Of a stretch of DNA of 64,000 nucleotides, positions 23,579 to 35,900 are shown in pieces. Made by a program: the position numbers and the translations under genes. Under the pieces are notes generated by a model, which worked only from the letters and a program-made list of their open reading frames with translations, was not told the origin of the DNA and searched no databases. Each line of letters starts with the position of its first letter. The stretch's first letter is position 1. This DNA comes from Panagrolaimus kolymaensis (Eukaryota; Nematoda; Chromadorea; Rhabditida; Panagrolaimidae), in contig JAJQJQ010000012.1 of assembly GCA_028622995.1 (NCBI GenBank), forward strand, positions 4,092,001 through 4,156,000, given 5' to 3'.

Positions 23579-24197
23579 ATTAGTGCACAAGATTACTATG
23601 TAAAAAAACAAAAGGCTGTTCAGGAAAAAACTTTTAGACGGCTAATGAGATTAAATTTTTTTTATTGATTTCAATAAATTATTTTATATGTTACACTGAA
23701 ACAAACAGCCGCAGCACCGTCTTCGATTTTTAACAGTAAAAAAATTTTTGGTCCGACAATTAGTTATATTTAAATTTTTTGCTTAAAATACCTTTTTTCA
23801 AACATGCTTTGTTTCAGAAAACAATAGAAAATTGGAAAAAAAAACTAAAAATTTTATTTTGTAATTGACCTTATAATTATTATTTTTTTCAATTTACACC
23901 AAAACATTTTTTACATCAAAAATCTTGCGAATATACGAGTTGCTTTTACATCTTATCTAATCAAGAATAAAACAAAATTTTTAATTTTTAACATTTTTAA
24001 AAAAATTTTTCAATATTAAATAGTTGGTAAAGAAGTTGGGTAATAACAATCGAAGACGGTGCTGCGGCTGTTTGTTTCAGTGTAACATATAAAATAATTT
24101 ATTGAAATCAATAAAAAAAATTTAATCTCATTAGCCGTCTAAAAGTTTTTTCCTGAACAGCCTTTTGTTTTTTTACATAGTAATCTTGTGCACTAAT
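23579..24197. mobile_element. 619-bp non-autonomous element with about 150-bp terminal inverted repeats
   Basis: The left arm (23579-23728) begins ATTAGTGCACAAGATTACTA and ends CACCGTCTTCGATT. The right arm (24048-24197) is its near-perfect reverse complement. The 319-bp centre is AT-rich and has no coding frame. A target duplication is not obvious. The structure suits a non-autonomous DNA transposon. Confidence 0.9.
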
Positions 24198-25258
24198 CTC
24201 TTGAGCCGTCTGCAACAATAATTACTAGAAACTCCGCTGCCTCCGGTCGGCGATCTTACTTGTTTTATTGAAAAATACAAAATTGCCACTCGTATTAATG
24301 CCTATGTTTTAATAATTACTTTTCCAAAAAGTTATTGTATTGACTTTTATAAAAATTAAAACTTTTCCCGAACAATCTTATCACTCGTGTCTATTTTAAT
24401 CACTTAATTTTCAATAATGAGATCCTAAAAATTGAAACATGTGTAAGCCTTTAAAACTTTTTTTTTGCACGAATCAAAATAAACAATGAACTGAACCATT
24501 AAAAAAAAATTTATACCAGCTTGTGAAAAATTCGCAAAAAGTTAAGGTTATAGTCATCGAGCAAGCTTACAATAGTTAAATCACTTAATTTGCGCAGCAA
24601 GCAAACCCATGTTTTGCTGATTTTTTATGTATATGAAAATTACCCAAATCATTTCATCGCGCTTGGAAAACAAAATATAGTTTCATTCTAATTTATGCAA
24701 ATTTTTTAGGTGAATTTCCTATTTTAATATAAAAGATTTCAAGATAAGATACAAAAAAACAGAGAGAAAAAGAATAATAATATGTATGGGAAAAAGCGAA
24801 GCCTAGTAGCCCTGGGACTGCGACCAAAAGTAATCGAAAACGAACGAACAATAAAAATTAATAAGAAGGAAATATTCAAGTTACTTTTCGATTAAACTCA
24901 CCGAAAATAATAAAAAAAGTTCCCTATGTTTATTCTTTTCATAAACTAAACGTCAGCGTACTTTTAATTAAATTTTGCGTTTAGAATACCTAAAAGTTTT
25001 GTATGCTAATCCAATTAAATTTAGAAAAAAAAATATACGATCCAAAAGCTTAGTTAAAAAAAATTTCATTGAAAATCGTTAAAAATAATTTCGCTTTAAT
25101 TTCATAATAAAGAAACTTAATATTCATAAAAAAAGTAAAATTTGTGAATATTTTATTAAAAATTTGCATATTTTCTAATGAAAACATTATTAAAAATCAT
25201 AAAAAATTATTTGGATATAATTGTCTCAATTCAATTAAAACAATTAATAAAAAAAAAT

Positions 25259-25323
25259 TGTGGGGATTCGAACCTATGACAGAAATATCCAAACATCACC
25301 GCCTTCAACGCCTACGCCACACA
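25259..25323 (-). pseudogene. tRNA-like relic
   Basis: On the minus strand a B-box-like GGTTCGAATCC lies about 47 bases after an A-box-like TGGCGTAGGCG. The ends TGTGTGG and CCCCACA pair except for one position. No proper anticodon stem-loop can be drawn, so it looks like a decayed tRNA or tRNA-derived repeat. Confidence 0.35.
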
Positions 25324-25704
25324 GCAAATGTATAACAAGGAACTTTAGCCAATGATATTTTTACTCTAAATCAAAATATTTAAATTTCCATAGCGGCATA
25401 CATCTATTTTTATGTGATGTTTTTTAAAGTTAGCTTACTCATAGAGGTAATTGAGGGTGGAGAAAACGATTTTTATAGCCAGAATATGCGTTAACTTTGC
25501 TGCAACGCTCAGCGGGACATTGTGAACTTTTAAAATGTTGTGATTAAGCACTTTTTTTCTATACTTCCTTCTATTTTTTTTAAAAATTCGTCAATGCGAC
25601 GAAAAATTGACCCTAAAGAGCCCTCTAATATCAACATAATTACACGAAATAAAAAAAATCATAAATTTCGGTTAGCAGATCGGGCGTTCTCATTGCTAAA
25701 ACAG

Positions 25705-25733
25705 CCGCACCCCTCGCTTCGCTCGGGGTGCGG
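25705..25733. repeat. GC-rich hairpin
   Basis: The arms CCGCACCCC and GGGGTGCGG pair perfectly around an 11-base loop. This 29-base island of very high GC sits in AT-rich DNA about 200 bases before GPATCH11. Function unknown. Confidence 0.7.
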
Positions 25734-25931
25734 CGGGATAAAAATTAGAGGATTTTGTGGATTCAAGCAAGCTACTGTATATTTTTTTTTCAAATACCAA
25801 ATCTAACCTCAATATTGGCAAAATGCTTCCATGAAGCCCATATAGCTTTAGCAATATTCAATCCTTCCATTTTCATTACTAACTCCACCAAACTCTTTCA
25901 ATTCCTTCAAAAAATTATTTCTTAATTAATT

Positions 25932-26913
25932 ATGAGCGATAGCGAAGAAGATTATATGTCTGAAGCAGTATTAAATGGACTTCAGGATGTTAGACCAGGT
26001 AAACCATTTCATTTTTTAAATTTAAATTTTTCATTTTTGTTTATTTTTATAGGTGTTTCACAAAATCGCCATCATCGCAGAGAATTAGATTTATATTCTC
26101 GATCTGAAGCATCCCATGAGCGTATGAAAGCCCAACCAACAAAAGCAGAACTTGAAAAGAGAAAACGTGATGAAGCATTAGCAAAACCCATTGGTGAAGA
26201 ATCAAAAGGTTTTGCACTTTTAGCAAAAATGGGCTATAAACCTGGAATGACATTAGGAAAACAAGTGGATGCTAGAAAAGATCCATTGGAATTACAATTT
26301 AAAGCCGATAGAGGCGGCATTGGTCATGCAGCAGAAGAACAAGAATTTACAAAAGAACGGGTGGAAATGCATTTGAAGCATATGAAAGAGAAAGCTGATC
26401 ACCAGCATGTGCTTTTAGAAGAATACAGAAAGAGAAAAAGAACCACCGTTGATGTCAAACAAATTATTGGAGATATTTTAAAAATGAAAAAAGCTTGTCA
26501 AGAACTTGATGTGCAGTGAGTATTTCTTTAATTTTATTTTTGGTTTTAACTGAATTCGTTAATTTAGAAACGGTCTAGATCTTCCAACGGTTTCATGGCA
26601 TTGGCCAATTTACAAAGATCGAACCGGTGAAATTCATCAAGAAGCAGCTTCAACTAAAAAACGATATTTGAAATCAGCAACATCAGAAGAAGATGAAGAA
26701 ACAAAATTCATTTATGCGAATGGAAAAGAAGCGCTTCGAGAGGAAAAACTCGATGAGCTTCAAGATGAAGAACTTTCAGAAAGGTTATCTTCGATAACTT
26801 TGTATTTGAGAGAAACACATTTGTATTGTCATTGGTGTGGAGCCAAATTTGAAGCCTTGGAAGAACTTCTAGAACAATGTCCTGGGTATTCGAGAGAAGC
26901 CCATGATGATTAG
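25932..26913 (+). CDS. GPATCH11: G-patch domain protein 11 homologue
   Basis: Exons 25932-25998, 26053-26515 and 26568-26913 join in frame to about 291 residues. The G-patch core is visible: GFALLAKMGYKPGMTLGKQ and then DPLELQFKADRGGIGH. The C-terminus has the domain of unknown function typical of GPATCH11 with LYLRETHLYCHWCGAKFEAL and a second Cys (EEQCPG-like), a possible zinc site. G-patch proteins usually activate DEAH helicases or bind RNA-processing complexes; GPATCH11 has been tied to kinetochore and spliceosome biology. It is followed at 157 bases by CWF19L1 on the same strand, and a DEAH splicing helicase (MOG-1) lies 6 kb away. Confidence 0.92.
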
Positions 26914-27070
26914 CGTTTTGTTCTTTTTTGAAAAAATAAATATTCAACACTTTTATTTCACTTCTTTGTTTTACATATTTTGATTGAATCGCATTCGATT
27001 TGTTATTTTTGTTTTTTATATATAAAAATGGTTTAAAAATTTTCTAACTTTTTCTTATTTTTAGTGCTCA
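26914..27070 (+). promoter_or_regulatory. Operon-like intercistronic region
   Basis: An AATAAA signal at about 26935 lies just after the GPATCH11 stop. A U-rich stretch and a strong TTTTTCTTATTTTTAG acceptor end at 27064, seven bases before the CWF19L1 ATG. This is the arrangement seen at nematode SL2-type operon junctions. Confidence 0.5.
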
Positions 27071-28787
27071 ATGTCTTCAAAACCTATCAAATTGCTATGT
27101 GTTGGCGACGTTAATGGTAAATTTCAAGAACTTTTAAAACGCATCAAACTTGTTTCTCAAAAATCTGGCTGCTTCGATATTTTATTATGCGTTGGAGAAT
27201 TCTTTGGTCCTGATGCTGAGATGAATAAAAAGATTGCTTCGGGTGAAATTCAATTTCCTATTCCAACTTACGTTCTTGGGCCATGTTGTCCATCAACATC
27301 ACAATTTTATCCAGAAGAAAATGCTGAATTCTCACCAAATTTGACTTATCTTGGACGTAAAGGTATTCTCAACACAGCTCAAGGTCTTACGATTGCTTAT
27401 GTAAGCGGCATCGAAGCTGTGAATCCTGATGGTGAAGCTCGAATGTTTGAATTTAATGAAAAAACTGTGGATGATTTATTGTTACCTGTGAGAGCAAAAA
27501 GTGGATTTCTTGGTGTTGACATATTACTGACTTCTGTATGGCCAGCTGAAGTAAGAAATGAATTATGTGACTACTCTAATTTCTAATTTTTAGGTATCAA
27601 AATTTTCGTCAAATACTCCAGCAACAGAAGTTGAAGGTTCAAAACTAATTTCTCGACTTGCAACAGGTTTAAAACCTCGCTATCATTTTGCTGGACGTGG
27701 ATGTCATTATGAACGAACACCATATCGTAATCATCGTGTCCTTGTCGAAGCAGCTCAACATACTACAAGATTTATTGGACTGGCACCTATTGGAAATACA
27801 ACAAAAGAAAAATGGATGTATGCAGTTTCTATTGTTCCTATGCGTAAACTTACTCGTGATGAATTGACTGCTCAACCACCAACTGCATCTGAATTCCCTT
27901 ACATGGAAATCCTGCAAGAATATTTACAAAGACGACGTGAAGCTGAAATAAAAAAGCCTGAAAATCAATTCTTCTTTGATATGAAAGCTGCGCCTGGTGA
28001 AGAAGATTCCGTTGATCGTGGTGGAAGAAAACGTCGAGGTGGTGATTTTGATGATGCTCGACCAGCAAAACAAAATATTCCAACTGATCATTGTTGGTTT
28101 TGTTTATCAAATGTTGGAACAGAAAAGCATTTAATTGTATCAGTTGGAAATAAAACTTATGCTGCAATGCCAAAAGGACCATTGGTTGATGATCATGTTA
28201 TGATAATGAGTATTGAACATGTTCAATCTTTAACTGCTGCTGATGATGAACTGAAAGCTGAAGTAACCAAATATCGTGATGCTTTTTCATTGATGGCTGA
28301 TGCGTCTGGCAAAGTTCTTGTGGCATTTGAAAGAAATTATAAATGCTCGCATCTTCAAGTTAATCTAATACCTGTACCAAAAACCAAAAGTAAAGGATTA
28401 CGTTTACAATTTTTAAGTGATGCTCAAGATAAAGAAATTGAAATGGAAATTATGGAAAAGGATAAGCAGGTTTGATATTTTTTATGCTTTCTTTTATCTT
28501 CATCTGAATCATTTTTTTAGGTATGGGATGTTGTTTTTGAAGGACAGCCATATTTCTATGTTGAATTACCCGATGGATCAAGATTGCTGACAAAACAAAT
28601 GAAAAATTTTCCATTACAATTTGGTCGTGAAGTTCTTGCTGGTCATACGTTACTAGATTGCGAAGACAAAATTGATTGGAAGAGTTGTAAGCTTGATGAA
28701 GAAAAAGAAGCAGAACTTGCAAATCAGCTGAAACAAAAGTTTAAACAATACGATTTTGCTGCCGATTCCGATTCAGATGATGATTGA
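27071..28787 (+). CDS. CWF19L1: CWF19-like protein 1 (spliceosome-associated CwfJ family)
   Basis: Exons 27071-27550, 27594-28469 and 28521-28787 give about 540 residues. The N-terminal metallophosphatase-like domain starts KLLCVGDVNGKFQELLKRI with FDILLCVGEFFGPD. The CwfJ_C_1 region holds HCWFCLSNVGTEKHLIVSVG, followed by PKGPLVDDHVMIMSIEHVQS and the HxxxHxx-like histidine cluster FERNYKCSHLQVNLIPVPK. The C-terminal CwfJ_C_2 region includes YFYVELPDGSRLL. The human protein is linked to splicing and to recessive cerebellar ataxia. All diagnostic segments are present, so I expect a working gene. It is likely co-transcribed with GPATCH11. Confidence 0.95.
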
Positions 28788-29288
28788 ATTTTGTTTTGTT
28801 TTTTATTTTGTTTGTTTGATAATTTAAATAAATATTTTGTTGCTTCATTCATTCATTTTTCTTTACACTTTTGCATTTAAAAAACACTGTAACTAAAAGT
28901 GTAAACATGCAAAATTGTTTCATACAACCTTGATGATTTTCATTTTAGAGTCTAGCATGATATCAAAATTGAGTGTTGTTTTATTATTACTTTTTTACAG
29001 TTTTTACATGGAATTATTACCTCTAACTATGGAGCCATAAACACAAGCTGAAACTGACCTCTTTGATTTCCTTATTTTCATAAACGGTTACTTTCTAAAA
29101 CTAGAGTCTAGTTTGTTTTGATCATTCATTCCTCTTTCCGCTCCTTTGCAAACATGACAACTGATAAAGCTTTAAAATTATTAGCAGGTGGTGGAAGAGT
29201 TCCATAAAAAGGCATTCAAATTGGTCTTAAAATTTCCATGAATTATTGTTGTTAGTTTTTGACGTTGACATATTTTTGAAAAATTATA
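28788..29288. other. Intergenic between CWF19L1 and the P450 gene
   Basis: A poly(A) signal AATAAATATT at about 28827 ends CWF19L1. A 17-codon frame at 29154 (MTTDKALKLLAGGGRVP) is too short to support. Nothing else is seen. Confidence 0.5.
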
Positions 29289-32200
29289 ATGATGATGTTT
29301 ATGTTAAGTGTTTTTATACTGTTATTAACATTTATTGGATTAATTTCATGGTAAACTCTTATGAACAATAATAAAGACAAGTAAATGGGATCGTTTTTAG
29401 GCGTCGTTATCGTCGCTTACAACTTAGAGAAAAGCTTGGTTTTCCTGGACCACCAATAGGATTGCCACAATTTTTTATAGGACATATTTATGATGTTATA
29501 AGACATGCTATTAAAGTAAGTTTTCCTAAGTTTTTGCCGCTACTTTTGAAGGTTGTTTCAAATGCATGATGGATAAATTAGTCTTAGACAGCTGAGTTTT
29601 TCTTTTTGGTTAAAAATGTTAAACCTTGAAACAATTTTTATAAAAAAGCTTTCAAAGAAATTGGTTAATTTTTAAACGACTGTTGAATATCTTTTCCTCG
29701 ATTTTATAATTTATCAGCTTTCGATTAAGAAATAAAAATTTTCATGAGCAATGGTTCCGAAAAAATTTTTTAAATTTGATTCAATCAAAATTTAAGAATT
29801 TCGATTAATTATAAAAGTTCAAAATGCTCGTTTCAAACTTAGAAACAATATCCAATTCTGTAAAATATTTCAATAACGGTCGATAGATATCTTCTTTCTT
29901 TCTGCTTCGTCTTTTTTCTCTTCTTCATATATATTTGGTATAAAAAATTACACCTTTCCAAAAATTTAAATGCTATGGAAAACCACGGCAATGGGAGCAC
30001 TTAGGGCTGGCTCAACCAATTTAATGGGAGTTCTTACGGCTGGCTCAAACCAATAAAAAAGGAGTTCTTACGATTGGCTCAACAAAATCAACAGGAGCAT
30101 ATGGCTCAACCGTATCATTCTGAGTTCTTACATTTGACTCAACCAAAACCCGGCTAAACCATTTAATGGGAGCAGTTACGGTATGGCTCAACTTTTTTTT
30201 TATGAAATGGATAACACCCAGCAAAAAACATATAAGACGCCGATATTTAAAAAAATTTTGTGCAGCACAAAATTCCTCACTTTTTTGAAAAAGTGTCTCT
30301 TTTGCCATTTTTTTCAATTGATTTTTTTGGCAAAAGAGACACTTTTTCAAAAAAGTGAGGAATTTTGTGCTGCACAAAATTTTTTTAAATATCGGCGTCT
30401 TATATGATGCGAGAAAGTAAAAAAAGAAATGAAAACACATTTTTGGGCAGGCAACGACAGAAACATGCATTTTTGTATTTTTGCTTGCAACTTTTTTCTT
30501 GAATTTTTAAATAATTATTTTCATTTCCAAATCTGCGATTAACCTCTGTAGCTTTATAATGTTTTTTGAAGATATTCTTTAACAAATTTACCCTCCAATA
30601 TAATTCAAACAATAATTGAGTAAGCAATTTGGTTAACCAAAAATATATTGAGCATAGTCAAACTGTAGTAAAAAAAATTAGAAAAGTTTATTTATCTTTA
30701 AACTAAATATTTACAAAGATTGCCGCTTACGCTTTTCCTTGATACAATCAGTGTCGTTACTCTTCAAATTTTTTTTGGCTGCAGCTTTAGAGCCGGAGCT
30801 TGCTGAGCCAGTCATAACACTGCATCTGACCATTTTAAATATTCAATCAAAATTTTGCAATATTTGTTATTAGTTAATCAACCAAATAGTTTTTTGCTTT
30901 TTTAAAAACACATTAATTTCAGAATGGACCATCAGCGATGCCATATTTTATTATGAAATGGAGAGAAAAATATGGTGATGTCTTTGGGTAGCTTCTTTAT
31001 GTAATCCTTCATATTCCTAAACAATTTTTTTGTACTTTTCAAGGTTTTATTTTGGCGATCACTTTAGTGTAAATATTTATGATCCAGAAATGATTAAAGA
31101 AATATTCATAAAACAATTTTCAAGTTTTGTTAGTCGAGAAGTAAGTCCAAAATAATAAGCAAATGCATTCGAAGCTATAAAACAAAAATTTCAGTGGAGC
31201 ACTTTCACTAATGGATACCCGCTTGGTGAAAGTTTGCTTCAAGTTGATAAAGAAGGTCCACATGGATATGGATGGAAAGAAATTCGATCCATTGCTTCAC
31301 CGGTTTTTACAACAGGAAAAATGAAAATGGTGCCTAATTTAAAAAATGAAATTTTAAGCTTCTAAGAAATAATATTTACATAATCATCATTTTTCAGATG
31401 CATGCTACCATTCATGAAAGAGTTAAAACTTTTTCTGATGTTTTAGAAACAAAAAGTAAAGAAAATGATTGCATTAATATTTACGAGTAAGTTTTAATTG
31501 AATTTCTAAACTTACATTGGGGTTTTACAAGTAAAAAAAATTAAAATATTTAATTTCAGCGAATTGCAAGCTTTAACTTTGGATGTTATTGGAAGAACGG
31601 CATTTGGAATCCAACCCAATTCATTGCTTGATAGAAATGATGAATTTTATGTAAATGCAAGAAATTTTTTCAATGCTTTTACTATTGAAAAAACTCCGGG
31701 TCTTTGGCTTTCTCGTAAGTTGAGAGGATTAATGAAAAAAAAAATTTCATTCATTCAAATTTTGAACTTCTTCATTTTTTTCTTCTAGGTTTATTCCCAT
31801 TTCTCGGTAATTTGCGCTTCTTCACTGCCCTTCATCGATATAATATGATACTCGCTCGAAATTTAAATGCCGTTGTTGGTTATCGCATGAAACATTTTGA
31901 GGAATTTAAAAAGGTTGATTTGATTCAACTTTTGCTTCAACAAGATAAAATTCGACAAGAAAGAGAAAATGTAAACCATAATTTTTAAAAATGTCTTTAA
32001 AGGGACATAGCTATTTCATGCCTTTTAAAAAATTTCGATACTGGGGCTGATAGGAACAGTCGGGGCGGCGCGTGTTTGAATTACCGTGTCACTTCTGTCT
32101 TACACGGTAATTCAAACACGCGCCTTACCAAGTGTAACTTTCAGTGCCCGCAAACGAAATTTCAAAAAAGGCATGAAATAGCTATGTCCCTTTAAAACTT

Positions 32201-32911
32201 TTCTTGTTATTGCAGAAGCCTCCAATGCATATTGACACAATTGTATCAAACTGTCATGGATTTTTACTTGCTGGTTATGAAACTACAAGCACAGCATTAG
32301 CATATGCTTCGTGGCTTTTAGCAAAGCATCCTGAAGTTCAACAACGCCTTTTTGAAGAAATTGAAGATTCTCTCGATGATAGGCCAGCAGATTATGATAC
32401 CGCCATGAAATTACCATATCTTGATGCAGTCTTTCATGAAGTGCTAAGATTGCATCCACCAGTTGTTGGTTTTACAATGAGAACTTGCATTAAAGAAACC
32501 GAAATAAAAGGATATCTATTTGTTCCCGGTATGGTTGTTGGATTAGCTGTAAATCGCGTACATTGGAATGAAGATTTATGGCCTGAACCATTTAAATTTG
32601 ATCCCGAAAGATTTACCGATGGAAAATATTATGATCCATTATCATGGATTCCATTTGGAGTTGGACCAAGAAATTGCGTGGGAATGAGATTTGCCGAAAT
32701 GGAAATTAAAATGACTTTAGTTGAACTCATCCGAAGATTCAAACTTGAAATGCATAAAAAAACAGAGGTAAAACAAATTCAAAACAACACATTTATAATT
32801 TACATTCCTTTTCAGGATCCTTTATTAAGCCGTATCAACATTGTAATAATGAGACCATTAAATGGTGTACATTTAAATATAACACAACGTAAAAAAACAA
32901 CAATAAAATAA
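29289..32911 (+). CDS. Cytochrome P450 monooxygenase
   Basis: About ten exons run from the ATG at 29289 (membrane anchor [19 protein letters not shown]) to the stop at 32911. The conserved landmarks are all in order: Pro-rich hinge [11 protein letters not shown]-helix [18 protein letters not shown], ExxR in [10 protein letters not shown], the PERF region FDPERF, and the heme loop [20 protein letters not shown] with its Cys ligand. This is a microsomal class II P450, closest in style to the CYP3/CYP13/CYP25 group (inference). The second intron (29516-30922) is long and carries a minisatellite, a 174-bp palindrome and an antisense small ORF. A later intron carries a 201-bp palindrome. Both elements are removed with the introns, so the frame is intact. 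Confidence 0.95.
29993..30191 (+). repeat. Degenerate tandem repeat (minisatellite) in a P450 intron
   Basis: Units of roughly 30-40 bases with cores GGAGTTCTTACG and GGCTCAACCAAT recur about six times with indels. It is entirely intronic. Confidence 0.75.
30231..30404. mobile_element. 174-bp palindromic MITE, family A copy 1 (in P450 intron)
   Basis: Terminal TATAAGACGCCGATATTTAA and its reverse complement bound a near-perfect hairpin with a central loop around TTTTTCAATTGATTTTTT. The partner at 39957-40130 has exactly the same length. The middle of the stem differs between copies while pairing is kept in each. Confidence 0.92.
30711..30833 (-). CDS. Small basic ORF nested in the P450 intron
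   Basis: A 40-codon frame on the strand opposite the P450 begins [20 protein letters not shown] and ends basic (EKRKRQSL). It is less AT-rich than the surrounding intron. There is no splice or domain evidence, so it could be a fragment of a mobile or copied gene, or chance. Confidence 0.2.
   Translation of the reverse strand: MVRCSVMTGSASSGSKAAAKKNLKSNDTDCIKEKRKRQSL
31996..32196. mobile_element. About 200-bp palindromic MITE, family B copy 1 (in P450 intron)
   Basis: Outer inverted repeats TTTAAAGGGACATAGCTATT and an inner stem around GCGCGTGTTTGAATTACCGTGT flank a short centre. The same element lies at 54495-54693 in the opposite orientation. Confidence 0.92.
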
Positions 32912-32954
32912 CAAATTTACAAAACAAAAAATCAATAATACAAATACATTTGTT

Positions 32955-35900
32955 TCATCTTCTAAAGCTTCTCACAGAACGACCAATATCAGCAATTTGT
33001 GGTGTTTTTGCAACAGCTTTCCTTTCTGATTGTACCACTTTCTTTGCTTCACTGTTTCTTAATTCATCTTCCATTGTTTCAGACGCTCGTACAGTTTCTT
33101 TGATTCTTTCATTGTATGTAAGAGCTTGTTCTTTGAGTGAATAAAACATTGGACCCAATTCTGCTAACCATGTACCTTCAACAGCAGTAACACATTGCAT
33201 ATATTCTTTCTAAAAAAAAAGTGTCATTAAAAATTAAATAATAAGAGAACTATTCAACTAACCGTAGTCATAATTAACTCGTGATAAACGACATAGTCAG
33301 GAGTATAACCCATACCAAAAAGTGATGAAGTTGGATGGAGAAAGCATGGAATACCAGTTCGAAGAGAAACATATTCACCAATACCTTTGAGCCTTGTAGC
33401 ATTAGGGAAATAAGCAGAACAAATGCATTTTCTTACGATATCCCAATCAGTTCCAGACGAAATGATTTCGAGTTTATCAGCCTCCATAATTTCTTGAAGT
33501 TGTCCACGAACTTCTCGAGCTCGCTGCATTGCTTTCGCTTGAATGTAGTTATCTTTGCACCATCGAGATGAATATTTCTTTTTCTTCCATTCATTGTAAA
33601 CATTCAATAGCGAGAGATGATCACTTTCAGAAACTTGGAACTTTTCTTTTCTGCTGTCAGCTTCTTCTTCCTTTCCTTTCGGTCGAATAAAAATTGATGG
33701 AACAGAAAGCATTGAAACGATTGATAAAACTTCTTCGCTGCATCCCATTAGCGCCGACGTAATAAGCATCTGGGAAAGAGCTGGATCAAGTGGAAAATCT
33801 GCCATTTGACGGCCTGAAAAAAATATGGTAAAACAGAAGGTAATTGAAAGAGTAAACATACCTAAATCAGTCAATTGTCCTGCATTATCCAATGCGCCAA
33901 GAGTCCATAAAGTGTACATTGAATTCATCATATTTTCTTGCGGTGGAGGATCCATAAAATGAAATTTTAACAAGTCATCAACATTTAAAGATTTGAGCAT
34001 TAAAACAACGTTTGCCAAGTTTGTTCTTTGAATTTCAGGTACAGTTGTGACTAACATTTCATCCTTGAATTGCCTTGCCGTATACAAACGGAAGCATTGA
34101 CCAGGGCCAGTACGACCAGCACGACCTGAACGTTGATTTGCAGAAGCTTGAGAAATTGGATAAACTTGAAGGGCATCCATGCCAACCTTAGAGTTGAACA
34201 CTTTCATTTTACAAAATCCTGGATCGATAACGAAAAAGATTCCATCCACTGTCAAAGAAGTTTCAGCAATGTTTGTAGCTACAATGCATTTACGAATTCC
34301 ACCAGGTGCACGTTGAAATATTTTTGATTGCTTTTCACTTGGTAATTGAGAATAGATAGGTAAAACAGCTAGAGGTGGAGCAGATTCTAACGAATTGAGT
34401 TTCTCCGTTATCATGGCACACGACACTTCAATATCTTCTTGACCAGGCATAAAAATAAGAATATCGCCATCAATTGCACCCAAATGGATTTGAATAGCTT
34501 GTTTTACAGATTCATCAACATAATCTTCAACTGGTGCTCGACGATGATGAGTATCAACAGGAAAAGTTCTTCCAGGAATCGTAAAACATGGAGTATTCCC
34601 ACCAAAGAAATTTGCAAATTTTTCGGAATCCATAGTTGCAGAAGTAACAATAAGTTTCAAATCAGATCGACGACCAACAACTTCTCTTAAAAGACCAAAG
34701 AGTACATCAGTGTTCACCTGGAAAAAATGTGGTAAAATAAGTTAATATTGTTTAAAAATTCTTACAGAACGTTCATGAGCTTCATCCATAATAACAACAG
34801 AGTAATTATCCAGATCGGGATCAGAAAGGCATTCGCGCAACAAGATACCATCAGTCATGTACTGCAAAAAGGAATGATTTAATAAAGGTTTTAAAAGAAA
34901 CAGTTTTACTTTAATAACAGTTTTATCGGAAGTTTTATCTTCAAACCGAATAGCATATCCAACTTCATTGCCTAACGGCACAGCCATTTCATCAGCAACA
35001 CGTGCAGCAACTGACATTGCTGCAACACGACGAGGTTGTGTGCAACCAATAACACCTTGTTTGCCATAGCCACTTTCGTATAAATATTGAGTCAATTGCG
35101 TGGTTTTACCAGAACCTGTTTCACCAACAATAATAACAACACTATTGTCACGAATAACTTTCAGAATGGATTGCCGAACAGCAAAAACAGGAAGATATTC
35201 ACGTTGTTCTTTAAGAGTTTTTTCCATAGCGAAAGTTGACACGGATTCAATATTTTGCATGTGATCACCGAACTTCTGAGAGTCCCTAAAAATAAATAAT
35301 GGTAAAAGGTTTTAATGGAGTGAATTTTACTTGTAATTAACTTTTTCTTCTTCATCGATGTCATCTTTCTTTTCTTCGATTCCAATAAGTTTTCCAAGAT
35401 CTGATCCTGCCAGCTCCCAATGTTTCTCTTGAGCATTGATACGTTCTTTTTGTTCACGAAAGCGTTTGACAGCTTTACTTCCTTTTGTCGAAGCAACAGC
35501 GAGATCAGAAGTTACATCTTTTATCTAAAAATAATAATGTGTAAAGTTGTAAAGCACAAATAAATAGCAAACTTACTGGAATTACAGGTTGAATTTGTTT
35601 TGTATAAACAAAGCGTCCATCAAGAAAAGGTGGGATGGTATTATGAACGAGTAAATTAACTCGATTTTCATCCACTTCAACATCAATAATGGTGCCGACT
35701 TCTTTGGTGACGAAAATACCTGATCGCTTCAATCGATTGTTTTCCCAAAGTTCATTTTCTTTTTTGATTTCTTGTTGTCTCACACTCAGCTTTGGCCTTT
35801 CTCTTGCACGCTCCAGTTGTTTTTCACGTTTATAAATATATTCTTCCGAGACGTTTGCAAAAGGATTGAATTCATCGTTGTATCCTTGATCGTTTTCATA

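Larger units (their letters stand above)
24198..25931. other. Gene-poor AT-rich region
   Basis: It contains a tRNA-like relic (25259-25323) and a GC-rich hairpin (25705-25733) in otherwise AT-rich DNA. A 37-codon frame at 24782 is noted but not supported as a gene. Confidence 0.5.

Noticed and set aside
24782..24895. 37-codon frame beginning MYGKKRSLVALGLRP
   Set aside because: It looks peptide-like and is locally GC-richer, but there is no signal peptide, splice site or homologue I recognise.
29154..29207. 17-codon frame MTTDKALKLLAGGGRVP
   Set aside because: Too short and without a downstream exon.
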